From contig DYFF01000020.1 in NCBI GenBank assembly GCA_020725335.1, forward strand, positions 82,434 through 146,433: DNA of 64,000 nt, given 5' to 3'. Below are positions 7,039-15,490 of the stretch, one piece after another; positions within the stretch are counted from its first letter, which is position 1; the number at the start of each line of letters is the position of its first letter. Source of the DNA: Thermodesulfovibrio sp. (GTDB lineage Bacteria; Nitrospirota; Thermodesulfovibrionia; Thermodesulfovibrionales; Thermodesulfovibrionaceae). Both the position numbers and the translations under genes were made by a program. The notes beneath the pieces are model-generated. The model did not search any database. It was not told the origin of the DNA and was given only the letters and a program-made list of their open reading frames with translations.

Positions 7039-7049
7039 AAAAACCTCCT

Positions 7050-7789
7050 TTAAATTCTTTCTTCTGCATCAAGGTCTCTTCCAAGATAAGCTCTTTGAAC
7101 ATCTCTGTTCAATAGCAGATCTTCGGAAGTTCCTTCAAGAATCACTCTGCCTGTCTCGAGCACGTATCCTCTGTCAGCTATTTTTAGTGCGCTCTTTGCA
7201 TTTTGTTCTACAAGAAGCACGGTTAAGCCATAAAGTTTTTTTAATTCTAAAATATGTTGAAAAACTTCTTTTATAATATTCGGTGCCAATCCCATGCTTG
7301 GTTCATCAAGGAGAAGAAGTTTTGGTTTTGACATAAGGGCCCTTCCAACTGCAAGCATCTGCTGTTCCCCTCCAGAAAGAGTTCCTGCAAGCTGTTTCCT
7401 TCTCTCTTTTAGTTTTGGAAAGAGATTGTAAACTATTTCTATTTCTTCCTGAATCTGCTTTTTTCTCCTTAAAGAGTATTGTGAGTAAGCTCCTAACAGA
7501 AGATTTTCCTCAACTGTAAGGGTTTTAAAGATAAGCCTTCCCTCTGGAACCTGCGATATACCTGTTTTTACAATTTTCTCTGGAGTTAATTTTGTTATAT
7601 CCCCCCCTTCAAATAAAATACTTCCTGATGCAGGTTTTACAATTCCTGATATGGTATTAAGCAGAGTTGTTTTCCCGGCTCCATTACTTCCTATTAGAGT
7701 AACAATTTCACCCTTTTTAATATGGAGGGATACTTTTTTAGAGTATAAAGCTTTCCGTAGTAGACATCTAAGTTTTTTATTTTAAGCAT
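7050..7789 (-). CDS. livF: Branched-chain amino acid ABC transporter ATPase LivF, coding frame interrupted by a -1 shift
   Basis: Cytoplasmic ATPase of a Liv-type importer. The reading starts at ATG 7787-7789, three bases after the livG stop, and encodes MLKIKNLDVYYGKLYTLKK. It then needs a -1 shift at A_AAA_AAG (7733-7739) to continue as VSLHIKKGEIVTLIGSNGAG. Without the shift translation stops within about a dozen codons. The rest is complete: Walker A GSNGAGKTTL, Q-loop SQVPEGRLIF, signature LSGGEQQML, Walker B KLLLLDEPSMGLAP, switch VEQNAKSAL, end DLDAEERI. So the gene is either translated by frameshifting, damaged by one lost A, or affected by a homopolymer sequencing error. livG, livM, livH and livK beside it are intact. 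Confidence 0.85.
7733..7739 (-). other. Slippery heptamer A_AAA_AAG in livF
   Basis: In the zero frame the codons read CTA AAA AAG TAT. The heptamer A_AAA_AAG is the one used for -1 frameshifting in E. coli dnaX. Slipping one base back makes the next codon GTA and restores the LivF frame exactly. Downstream, CCCT and AGGG can form only a weak 4-bp hairpin. A plain single-base deletion in an A7 run gives the same sequence. Confidence 0.6.
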
Positions 7790-7792
7790 GCC

Positions 7793-8542
7793 CTAATCCT
7801 CGCCAAGATAGGCTGAAATAACTTGAGGATTTTTTTGTATCATAAGAGGCTCTCCTTCAGCGATAACCTCTCCAAAATTAAGTACTGTAATCATATCACT
7901 TATTCCCATTACAAGTTCCATATCGTGCTCAACAATCAGAATGGTAATTCCCTTTTCATCCCTAATTTTCTGTATTAGATGGCTTAAATTTTTTGTTTCT
8001 CTCGTATTAAGACCTGCAGCAGGTTCATCAAGCAAAATCAACTCTGGCTCAGTAGCAAGTGCTCTTCCTATCTCAAGTAAACGTTGCTCTCCAACAGGAA
8101 GATTTTTAGCAATTTCTTCTTTTCGATGAGATAGATTAATATATTCAATAATAGAGCTGCTCTTTTCAATAATGTCCTTGTTTATCCCTTTTATCATTAA
8201 TCCTGAGCTTAAAAAACCCCTCTGATTTTTCAAGTACATTCCAGCAATTATATTTTCAAGAATTGTAAGATTTCCAAAAATTTCAAGGTTTTGAAAAGTT
8301 CTTGCCAATCCCATTAACGCCCTTTTATAAGGTGGCAGCGCTTTAATTGACATCCCTTTAAAAAGGATATCACCGCTATCCATTTTTTCAACTCCGCTAA
8401 TTATGTTCATCAAAGTTGTTTTTCCAGCACCGTTTGGACCTATGAGAGCATGAATCTCACCTTTTTTTACCGAAAAATTAATATCTTTCAATGCCCTAAT
8501 ACCACCGAAACTTTTTGATATGTTCTTTATGTCAAGAATCAT
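7793..8542 (-). CDS. livG: Branched-chain amino acid ABC transporter ATPase LivG
   Basis: Second cytoplasmic ATPase of the Liv-type importer, about 249 residues. It has Walker A IGPNGAGKTTLMN, Q-loop LARTFQNLEIF, signature NLPVGEQRLLEIGRAL, Walker B LILLDEPAAGLN and the switch His in IVEHDMELVM. The loop after Walker A is long, as is usual for LivG compared with LivF. I start at ATG 8540-8542 because it overlaps the livM stop as ATGA; an in-frame ATG four codons earlier lacks any ribosome site. livF follows after three bases. Confidence 0.92.
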   Translation of the reverse strand: MILDIKNISKSFGGIRALKDINFSVKKGEIHALIGPNGAGKTTLMNIISGVEKMDSGDILFKGMSIKALPPYKRALMGLARTFQNLEIFGNLTILENIIAGMYLKNQRGFLSSGLMIKGINKDIIEKSSSIIEYINLSHRKEEIAKNLPVGEQRLLEIGRALATEPELILLDEPAAGLNTRETKNLSHLIQKIRDEKGITILIVEHDMELVMGISDMITVLNFGEVIAEGEPLMIQKNPQVISAYLGED

Positions 8543-9474
8543 CTTAATGTCCATTTTTTATAAGTTTCAACTACTAAAGGAACAATACCTTTTCTCATAA
8601 AGAGAAGAGAAAGGGTTAAAATCATTCCATATACAAGAATATCAAATTCTTTGAATCCTCTTAGAACCTCAGGTAGTATGGTAATAATTAACGCACCTGC
8701 TATGGCACCCCAAATATTTGTCATTCCACCTATTACTACCATCATAAGCACTAAAACCGAATAAAAAAGAGAAAATCCACTGGGGCTCAGAAAGGTAACA
8801 TAATGGGCATAAAGGGCACCCGCTAAAGATGCATAAGCAGCACTTAAGACAAAAACTTTTATTTTAAGCTTAGTGATATTTATACCAAGGGTTACCGCCG
8901 CGATTTCGCTGTCATGAATAGCTCTCAAGGCTTTTCCTGTCATAGAGTGAATAAGATTTAATGAAAAAATCATAACAAAAATAATGCATAACCAGATAAG
9001 ATAAAAATACTCCACTGTCGAGCTTAAGTGATAACCTAAAATATTAAAAGAGGGTATATCTCCAAAACCTGAGGGACCACCCGGTCCCCATTCATTAAGA
9101 ATTATATGGATTATCTCACCAAAACCAAGAGTAGCAACTGCAAGATAATGTCCCTTCAATCTTAAAGAAGGTATAGCAATAATTACAGCAGTAAGGGATG
9201 CTATTATAATTGATGCTATTATGCTAAATAAGACAGGTAGTCCAAAATTCATGCTCAAGATAGCAGACATATATGCTCCTATTCCGTAAAAGCCTGCTTG
9301 CCCAAGTGATATCTGTCCTGCATATCCCATAAGTATAGTTAATCCTATTGCTACAAGAGCGTTAATTCCAACAAAAATTCCTATTGTAAGGATATAATTG
9401 TCTGAAGTAACTTGGGGAAAGAGAATTATTAAAATTCCCAATATTAGAACTGCTATTGCATTACCTTTTGTCAT
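8539..9474 (-). CDS. livM: Branched-chain amino acid ABC transporter permease LivM
   Basis: Inner-membrane permease of 311 residues with about nine to ten hydrophobic helices. Family marks are IGLTILMGYAGQISLGQAGFYGIGAY near residue 45, the loop GGPSGFGDIPSF, and RAIHDSEIAAVTLGINITKLK, which is the coupling helix region that contacts the ATPases. It lies one base after livH and overlaps livG. Substrates of this family include Leu/Ile/Val but also urea, amides and aromatic acids. Confidence 0.92.
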   Translation of the reverse strand: MTKGNAIAVLILGILIILFPQVTSDNYILTIGIFVGINALVAIGLTILMGYAGQISLGQAGFYGIGAYMSAILSMNFGLPVLFSIIASIIIASLTAVIIAIPSLRLKGHYLAVATLGFGEIIHIILNEWGPGGPSGFGDIPSFNILGYHLSSTVEYFYLIWLCIIFVMIFSLNLIHSMTGKALRAIHDSEIAAVTLGINITKLKIKVFVLSAAYASLAGALYAHYVTFLSPSGFSLFYSVLVLMMVVIGGMTNIWGAIAGALIITILPEVLRGFKEFDILVYGMILTLSLLFMRKGIVPLVVETYKKWTLR

Positions 9475-9475
9475 T

Positions 9476-10363
9476 TTAAAACTTTCTTAATTTTAAAATT
9501 TCAGCTTTTCCGAACATTCCTGCTGGTCTCACAAACAGTATAAAGAGCATTATGAGGAGCGCAACAGCATCTTTAAATCCTGAATGAATATAGCCTGCTG
9601 TTAAAGATTCAAGTATTCCAAGAGTAAAACCACCTGCCACAGCACCTCTACTTCTTCCAAGTCCACCCATTATTGCTGCGCAAAATCCTTTCACTGAAAG
9701 CATTGCACCCTTGTCATATTCCATAAGAGATATGGGAGTTATAGCTATTCCTCCAATTGCTCCAATTACTGCACTAATTATAAAGGAAAGCATAACTATA
9801 TTAGAGACATTTATCCCCATTAGTCTTGCTGCTCTTACATCAAGAGAGCATGCTTTCATTGCTCTGCCAATCATGGTTTTATTGAAAAACAGATAAAGCA
9901 GGACAATACACACAGCTGTAATTCCTATTACCCATAGAGTTTGTTGAGTTATTATGGCTCCATAAAAATTTATAGGTTCTCCCTCTGTAAATGGTGGATA
10001 GGTATAAGGGTCTTTGCCGAATTTAAACATTAAAATTCCTCGTATTAGGATGGAAATCGCGATAGTAACCATAATCATTAGAAGCAGATCACCTTTTTTC
10101 AGGAGAGGCTTAATGGTAAGCCTCTCCATTAAAAGACCAATGAGTGCTGCAGTTAGTAAAGTTAGAGAAAGAGAGACTGTAAATGGTAGTTGCATGCCTT
10201 CAAGAAAAAACCACATCATAAGTCCACCTATAACAACAAACTCTCCCTGAGCAAGATTGATTATCGAGGTAGAGTTATAGACAATATTAAACCCTATCCC
10301 AACAAGGGCATAAACAGAGCCAGTTGTTAATCCTGAAAAAAGAAACTGTAATAGCAAAGTCAT
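9476..10363 (-). CDS. livH: Branched-chain amino acid ABC transporter permease LivH
   Basis: Inner-membrane permease of 295 residues with about eight helices. The opening FLFSGLTTGSVYALVGIGFN and INLAQGEFVVIGG are hallmarks of LivH. The coupling region GRAMKACSLDVRAARLMGINV and GFCAAIMGGLGRSRGAVAGG also match. It pairs with LivM to form the channel. The gene starts three bases after livK. Confidence 0.93.
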   Translation of the reverse strand: MTLLLQFLFSGLTTGSVYALVGIGFNIVYNSTSIINLAQGEFVVIGGLMMWFFLEGMQLPFTVSLSLTLLTAALIGLLMERLTIKPLLKKGDLLLMIMVTIAISILIRGILMFKFGKDPYTYPPFTEGEPINFYGAIITQQTLWVIGITAVCIVLLYLFFNKTMIGRAMKACSLDVRAARLMGINVSNIVMLSFIISAVIGAIGGIAITPISLMEYDKGAMLSVKGFCAAIMGGLGRSRGAVAGGFTLGILESLTAGYIHSGFKDAVALLIMLFILFVRPAGMFGKAEILKLRKF

Positions 10364-10366
10364 ATA

Positions 10367-11527
10367 TTATTTGAGTATCTCCCAATCGCCGTTTTTAACT
10401 ATAACCATCTCAAAAGCTGTCATATCAAGTCCACAGTGATCATTGGGTGACATATTGAATATTCCACCTGTGCCAGGCCATTTTTTAATTTTTGTTTCAA
10501 TATAATCTCTAATCTTTTTCTTATCTGGGCCAACATTTTTCAATGCTTCAACAACCATCATTAACGCATCGTATGCATGCCCACCGAAAGTTCCTGGTTC
10601 TGACTTGTAGCGGGCTTCATATTCGGTTACATATTTTTTCAAAATAGGTTTCTGAGGATGCTTATCAGGAAGTTTCTCCCAGACAACAAGCCTTCCAAGA
10701 GGTGCTATAACACCCTCTGCTGCTTTTCCTGCAAGCTCCAGATTTTTCTTACTTCCCCAACCATGACTCTGATAAAGGGGAATTCCCATTTTAAGGGCAT
10801 GCCAATTTTTTGTAACTATTACCTGACCAGGACCTACAGACCAGTTAATGACTGCCTGCGCACCGGCTGATTTGATTTTTACAAGCTGAGTGGTCATATC
10901 AGTATCTTTCGGTCCATATCTTTCATCAGCAACTATTGAAATGCCAAATTTTGGAGCCATCTCAATAAGTGCTTTTCTTCCTGCATCGCCAAATCCTGTA
11001 GTAATTGTTATTATACCTACTTTATTAATACCTTGTTTTTTCATGTAGGTGTAAATTGCCTCAACAGCGCTTGTATCATACTGGGCAGTTTTAAAAATCC
11101 AATATCTCTCTTTTACTGGTTGGGTGATGTTAGCACCGGCAGCAGCTGAGATAAGAAGAGTTTGAGCCTGTGTCATAATAGGAACTAAAGCCATTGACTC
11201 TCCTGTTGTTGAAGGGCCTATTATTGCTAAAACTTTATCTTTTTCAAGAAGTTTTTTAGCTGCAAGCACGGCCTGTGTTTCATCACTTTTTGAATCTTCA
11301 ATGATTACCTTAAGAGGGTGACCATTTATTCCTCCTGCTTTGTTTATCTGTTCAACGAGCATTAGAACTGTGTTTTTTTCAGGTTCTCCAAGGAAAGATG
11401 CGGGGCCTGTTACTGAAAATATCGCGCCAATGTTGTAAGGTTCTTTACAGAAGGAATTAGTAGAACTAAAGAAAATTAGAGCAGTAAATATTAAAAGAAA
11501 TAAAAGCAACCTACCAATTTTTCTCAT
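10367..11527 (-). CDS. livK: Periplasmic substrate-binding protein of the Liv-type transporter
   Basis: A 386-residue exported protein with a signal peptide of about 27 residues (LLLFLLIFTALIFFSSTNSFC). The type I periplasmic binding fold follows: YNIGAIFSVTGPASFLGEPEKN, INKAGGINGHPLKVIIEDSKSDE, the ligand loop IGPSTTGESMALVP and SAAAGANITQPVKERYWIFKT, then GGHAYDALMMVVEALKN. Binding specificity is not evident. The PaaK-type ligase at the operon end makes aromatic acids as likely as Leu/Ile/Val. Its ATG overlaps the stop of the rluB-like gene by four bases. Confidence 0.9.
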   Translation of the reverse strand: MRKIGRLLLFLLIFTALIFFSSTNSFCKEPYNIGAIFSVTGPASFLGEPEKNTVLMLVEQINKAGGINGHPLKVIIEDSKSDETQAVLAAKKLLEKDKVLAIIGPSTTGESMALVPIMTQAQTLLISAAAGANITQPVKERYWIFKTAQYDTSAVEAIYTYMKKQGINKVGIITITTGFGDAGRKALIEMAPKFGISIVADERYGPKDTDMTTQLVKIKSAGAQAVINWSVGPGQVIVTKNWHALKMGIPLYQSHGWGSKKNLELAGKAAEGVIAPLGRLVVWEKLPDKHPQKPILKKYVTEYEARYKSEPGTFGGHAYDALMMVVEALKNVGPDKKKIRDYIETKIKKWPGTGGIFNMSPNDHCGLDMTAFEMVIVKNGDWEILK

Positions 11528-12273
11528 GACAACCTCCTTTTATTTGTTTTTTCTGCTGATTTTGCCTTATTTTTTAATACTTCTATTTCCTCTTCTGTAA
11601 GAGGCCTAAGTTGACCAGGTTTTAAATCTCCCAATTTTATTCCATCAATGGCAATTCTTATAAGTCTTATTACAGGGTGTCCAACTCTTTCAAGCATTTT
11701 ACGAATCTGACGCTTTCTTCCTTCATGAAGAGTTATTCTTATCCATGAATTTGCCTTAAGAGTTTTCACTATCTGAACACTTACAGGTATAGCGAGCTTT
11801 CCATCAATCTTTATTCCTTTTCTCAATTTTTCCAGTTTGTCCTTTTCCATAATACCTTCAACTTTAACCATATAAGTTTTTTCTATCTGAGAGCTGGGAT
11901 GCATTACATGATATGCAAGTTCACCGTCATTGGTAAGCAGTAGTAAACCTTCAGAGTCAAAATCAAGTCTTCCAACGGGATAAACTCTAAATTTAATTAC
12001 TTTTAAAAAATCTTTTACAGTTGGCCTTCCTTGAGGGTCTAAAAGAGAAGTGATCACTTTTTGTGGTTTGTAAAAGGCATAATAGACCTTCGGTTCTGGT
12101 TTAATAAGAAGTTTCCCATCAACCTTTATATAATCTATCTCAGGGTCTGCTTTTTGTCCTAATACTGCAAGCTGACCGTTTACAGTTACACGTCCTTCTT
12201 TTATTAAATCTTCTGCATGTCTTCTTGAGGCTATACCATAGTCAGAAAGTATTTTCTGAAGCCTTTCAAGCAT
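11524..12273 (-). CDS. Pseudouridine synthase, RluB/RsuA family
   Basis: Modifies uridine to pseudouridine in ribosomal RNA. The 249 residues comprise an S4 RNA-binding domain (LQKILSDYGIASRRHAEDLI... VTVNGQ) and a catalytic domain with VYPVGRLDFDSEGLLLLTND, where the Asp after GRL is the nucleophile. The later HEGRKRQIRKMLERVGHPV is diagnostic for the RsuA/RluB/RluE group. RluB (23S rRNA) is the most likely type from length and the basic tail. It sits between the SurA-like gene and livK with overlapping or near-overlapping ends. Confidence 0.88.
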   Translation of the reverse strand: MLERLQKILSDYGIASRRHAEDLIKEGRVTVNGQLAVLGQKADPEIDYIKVDGKLLIKPEPKVYYAFYKPQKVITSLLDPQGRPTVKDFLKVIKFRVYPVGRLDFDSEGLLLLTNDGELAYHVMHPSSQIEKTYMVKVEGIMEKDKLEKLRKGIKIDGKLAIPVSVQIVKTLKANSWIRITLHEGRKRQIRKMLERVGHPVIRLIRIAIDGIKLGDLKPGQLRPLTEEEIEVLKNKAKSAEKTNKRRLS

Positions 12274-12276
12274 TTT

Positions 12277-13236
12277 TTAATCCATAATTTCTATGTATGC
12301 TCTCTGTCGCAAACTTCTTCCCCAGAGTTTATATTCTTTTTTGAATTTTTCATCTTCTATAAGAGTTCTCACATGGTTTTTAAGAGCTTCTGAACCTTTC
12401 TTAAAACACAAACCGTCAAGCTTGAAGATATATACACCATTTACAGTAATCATAGGTTCACTAATTTGGCCTACATTCATTTTTGAAAAAACATTTGCGA
12501 GTTCAGGGGATATTTCACTTTTTTTAAGTAAACCTATAGCTCCACCAGTTTTTGCAGAGGCATCCTCACTTAGCTGGGATGCAACTTTACTAAATGACTC
12601 TCCCTCAATAAGCTTCTTTATTGCTTCATTGACCTTTTCTTTCATTTCATTTTGATTTTCTCTCATTTTTATAAATATCTGACTTACATAATAACCCTCT
12701 TCATCGCAGGAAAGCTCTGGATGAGATGAGATAAAGCTGTTTATCTCCGCTTCAGTAATAATAATTTTACTTCTCACAAGAGAATTTAAAGCTCTTCCAA
12801 TGAGTATTTGCTCTTTCATCATGTTTTTGTAATCATTTAGGGTCATACCTTCTTTTTTAAGATTTTCTTCAAATTCCTTGTCCGTCAAGTTATATTTTTT
12901 CTTAATGTCATTAATAGCAAAATCTATTTCACTTTCAGCTACAAAGATTCCATATCTTTCTGCTTCTTCCATCTGCAATTTTGTGTCAATAAGTCTTTCC
13001 AGAAATTCTTCCTCTCTTTTTTTGAAGTATTTGAACTTTTCATCGGGTGTCATATTCTTAATTTCATCTCTTGATATAAATTCCATGTATTTATAAAGCT
13101 CGCTCCAAGTTATAACTTCTCTATTTACAACAGCTATAACTCTATCAACAAAGAATTTATTCGCTTCTGCTTGGCATATTAAAGTTATGAATAAAATAGC
13201 AAAAATAGAAATGATAAAATGAATTAATCTCGTCAT
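12277..13236 (-). CDS. SurA-like periplasmic chaperone / parvulin prolyl isomerase
   Basis: A 319-residue exported protein: signal peptide (MTRLIHFIISIFAILFITLICQAEA), a SurA N-terminal chaperone domain (FFVDRVIAVVNREVITWSELY to about residue 170) and one parvulin domain (about 180-275, YYVSQIFIKMRENQ, FSKVASQLSEDASAKTGGAIGLL). SurA assists folding of outer-membrane proteins, which fits the lptD gene in the same block. Only one parvulin copy is present, whereas E. coli SurA has two. Confidence 0.85.
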   Translation of the reverse strand: MTRLIHFIISIFAILFITLICQAEANKFFVDRVIAVVNREVITWSELYKYMEFISRDEIKNMTPDEKFKYFKKREEEFLERLIDTKLQMEEAERYGIFVAESEIDFAINDIKKKYNLTDKEFEENLKKEGMTLNDYKNMMKEQILIGRALNSLVRSKIIITEAEINSFISSHPELSCDEEGYYVSQIFIKMRENQNEMKEKVNEAIKKLIEGESFSKVASQLSEDASAKTGGAIGLLKKSEISPELANVFSKMNVGQISEPMITVNGVYIFKLDGLCFKKGSEALKNHVRTLIEDEKFKKEYKLWGRSLRQRAYIEIMD

Positions 13237-13249
13237 ATCTTAGACTCCT

Positions 13250-14254
13250 TTAACATATTCTTGGCAATTGTTCTCCTGGTAGCATATCTACGATTCTTGT
13301 TCCTCCAATCAATGTCTTGAGTAAAACTTTTCCTCCCTCTCCTGTAACTTCTCCAATTATAGCAGATTCTTCGCCAAAAGAGTGCGACCTCATTAATTGT
13401 AAGATTTTTTCTGCTGACTCTGATTTGACAATTGCAACAAAAATTCCTTCATTTGCCACATAGAGAGGATCAAGCCCAAGAAGGTCACAAGCACCTTTTA
13501 CTGTGTCATGAACAGGGATAGCCTTTTCATAAATTAGTATATTTTTGTTACTCTCTAAGGCAAGTTCTTTCAGAGTTGTAGCTACTCCTCCACGCGTAGG
13601 GTCTCTCATTATTTTGACATAAGGAGCAAATTGTTTTAGTAACTCTGCGATTAGCCCATTTAATGCCCTTGTGTCACTTAAAACAGGTGGGTCAAAAACA
13701 AAATCATTTCTTTCACTCATAACAGCAATTCCGTGATTTCCAATAGAACCACTGATTATAACTTTATCGCCAACTTCTATTTTCTGAGGAGAAAGGTCAA
13801 TTCCGTCAGGCACTATTCCTATTCCGGAGGTATTTATAAAAATTCCATCTCCTTTACCTTTGTCTACAACCTTTGTATCCCCAGCAACTATTTTTACTCC
13901 AGCTTTTTTAGCTGACGAGGATATACTACTTAGAACTCTTTCAAAGTTATCTAAGGGGAAACCCTCTTCAAGAATAAAACCAACAGTAAGATAAAGAGGC
14001 ATAGCTCCTACTACAGCAAGGTCATTTACAGTTCCATTTATAGCAAGATCACCTATGTCTCCACCAGGGAAAAATATAGGTGAAACAGTATAAGAATCAG
14101 TTGTAATTGCTACTTTACCCGAGTGATTTAGTGATACTATTGCCGAATCCATTAAAGAGGGAAGTTCAAAAATTGGTGCTATGTATTTTTTTATTAGGTC
14201 ATGCATTAGCTTGCCACCGCTACCGTGTCCAAGCAGTATTCTATCCAAACTCAC
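13250..14254 (-). CDS. hypE: [NiFe]-hydrogenase maturation protein HypE
   Basis: Cytoplasmic 334-residue enzyme that dehydrates the HypF-derived thiocarboxamide on its C-terminal Cys to the cyanide ligand of the NiFe centre. Marks are the opening LLGHGSGGKLMHDLI, TTDSYTVSPIFFPGGDIG, the ATP-binding region KVIISGSIGNHGIAVMSER, DPTRGGVATTLKELA, and the invariant C-terminus LPRIC. No other hyp genes lie nearby, so the rest of the set must be elsewhere. It is 13 bases upstream of the surA-like gene. Confidence 0.95.
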   Translation of the reverse strand: MSLDRILLGHGSGGKLMHDLIKKYIAPIFELPSLMDSAIVSLNHSGKVAITTDSYTVSPIFFPGGDIGDLAINGTVNDLAVVGAMPLYLTVGFILEEGFPLDNFERVLSSISSSAKKAGVKIVAGDTKVVDKGKGDGIFINTSGIGIVPDGIDLSPQKIEVGDKVIISGSIGNHGIAVMSERNDFVFDPPVLSDTRALNGLIAELLKQFAPYVKIMRDPTRGGVATTLKELALESNKNILIYEKAIPVHDTVKGACDLLGLDPLYVANEGIFVAIVKSESAEKILQLMRSHSFGEESAIIGEVTGEGGKVLLKTLIGGTRIVDMLPGEQLPRIC

Positions 14255-14268
14255 ACCTCCAATTTATT

Positions 14269-14355
14269 TCATCATTCCAAGGCATTAAATGCCGAGGAAT
14301 CTCCTCTTAATTTATATCTAAGAACAAGGCACTTAGGCCCTGCCTAAGGATGACT
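14269..14355. repeat. Palindromic intergenic repeat (REP/MITE-like)
   Basis: Two hairpins fill the 123-base gap between the lipoprotein gene and hypE. ATTCC-aa-GGCATT pairs with AATGCC-ga-GGAAT at one end. CTTAGGC pairs with GCCTAAG at the other. The layout (CATxxTTCC ... GGAATCTCCTC ... TAAGGATGAC) resembles small repeats scattered in many bacterial genomes. No other copy was seen in this window. It may also act as a transcription barrier. Confidence 0.5.
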
Positions 14356-14377
14356 TTTTATATTTAAATAAATTCAT

Positions 14378-15490
14378 TCAGCTTCCCTCTAAAAAAGCCT
14401 TTATTTCAACAGGTTCACTTTCCTTCATAGGACCTTCAGTGTTAATTTTATAGTATATAGGCGATTTAATAATGTTACTATTATATTCAAAATCACAAAA
14501 TAGAGGAATCATTGTTTCACCAATTAACTTAAAATCTTTTTCACCTGCTGATTTTCTGTATATTTTATATCCCTTAATCCATTTTTCAGAAACTTCTTTC
14601 CAAGAAAGATATACTCCCTGTTCATTAATTGCCCAGAAAACTTCTTCAGGCTTTGATGGCATAAAGGAATCAATAGGAATGGTTATATAAGTTCCCTTAC
14701 TTTCTATATATGTTGATTCAGAATGGATGGAAGTGGTTATAACATAATTTATAGAATGACTTGTAAAGGCAGTTATGGTTGAATAAAGTAGCTCATCCAA
14801 AAAAAAGTTTTTATCTGTTGCACCTATTTTTACTCTTTCACCCTTTTGATTTATTCGGTAAATATTATAGTAGTTTGATGAATTACTTATCTTCCATGAA
14901 AGCATAACTCCTTGAGGAGTTACTTGATGTCGAAGATTTTCGACTTCAGGTAATTTTAAAGGAGTTATAACTGCTTCAGTGGGTTTGCTATAAATACCCT
15001 TTGGACGAATAGCAAAGATGCGGTATCTATAACTCTCTCCAAATGTAAAATTTTTATCTTCTAAGAGCGTTGTGTTTTTGTCATAATATCCTATAGTTTT
15101 TTTCTCACCTTTATTTTCTCTTTCAATTAAAAAACTTTCTATTTTTGCTTTCGCCTTTTCTGGATAGCTCCATGAGATTAAAATTTTATCATAGGTTGCT
15201 GATAAATTTAATTTCTCTACAGCCTCAGGTTGAAGATAATCTTCAAGAGTAGGATCCATTTTTCTACCACAGGCAGAGAGGAGAAATAATGAAGTTAATA
15301 TAAGTAGCCATATTGATGCCCTATTGAGCGATTTAGCTATTTTGGGGTAACAGTTCTTAACGAAGCGAAGCGTAAAAAAGCTGCAATTGTTTGAGCTCCG
15401 AAAGAGCGAGTTTTGCGGATTTAGCGTAGCGAGTTTAGAACTGTCCCAAAATAGCTCATAAGCGAAATAGGGTATCAGCTTTTCTTTCAT
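14378..15490 (-). CDS. Lipoprotein with fibronectin type III-like repeats; N-terminus enlarged by an inserted repeat
   Basis: A 370-residue putative lipoprotein. The lipobox is LFLLSAC, with Cys at about residue 74. The mature part contains two to three fibronectin type III-like modules (LNLSATYDKILISWSYPEKAK, then VTPQGVMLSWKISNSSNYYNIY, then NEQGVYLSWKEVSEKWIKGYKIYRK). Function is unknown; such modules bind proteins or sugars at the surface. The start overlaps the argH stop (ATGA). About 50 codons between MKEKLI and the hydrophobic core come from the palindromic element at 15314-15477. Without them the signal peptide would have normal length. Confidence 0.7.
   Translation of the reverse strand: MKEKLIPYFAYELFWDSSKLATLNPQNSLFRSSNNCSFFTLRFVKNCYPKIAKSLNRASIWLLILTSLFLLSACGRKMDPTLEDYLQPEAVEKLNLSATYDKILISWSYPEKAKAKIESFLIERENKGEKKTIGYYDKNTTLLEDKNFTFGESYRYRIFAIRPKGIYSKPTEAVITPLKLPEVENLRHQVTPQGVMLSWKISNSSNYYNIYRINQKGERVKIGATDKNFFLDELLYSTITAFTSHSINYVITTSIHSESTYIESKGTYITIPIDSFMPSKPEEVFWAINEQGVYLSWKEVSEKWIKGYKIYRKSAGEKDFKLIGETMIPLFCDFEYNSNIIKSPIYYKINTEGPMKESEPVEIKAFLEGS
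15314..15477. repeat. Palindromic element, copy A, inserted in frame in a coding sequence
   Basis: The ends pair (TGATGCCCTATT at 15314-15325 with AATAGGGTATCA at 15466-15477, one mismatch). Inside, AGCTATTTTGGG and ACAGTTCT pair with AGAACTGT and CCCAAAATAGCT, leaving a 3-base GTA bulge on the left. The centre (GCAATTGTTTGAGCTCC ... GAGCGAGTTTTGCGG ... TAGCGTAGCGAGTT) is nearly identical to copy B at 16881-17051. It adds about 50 residues, including LFRSSNNCSFFTLRF, to the lipoprotein. Confidence 0.75.
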
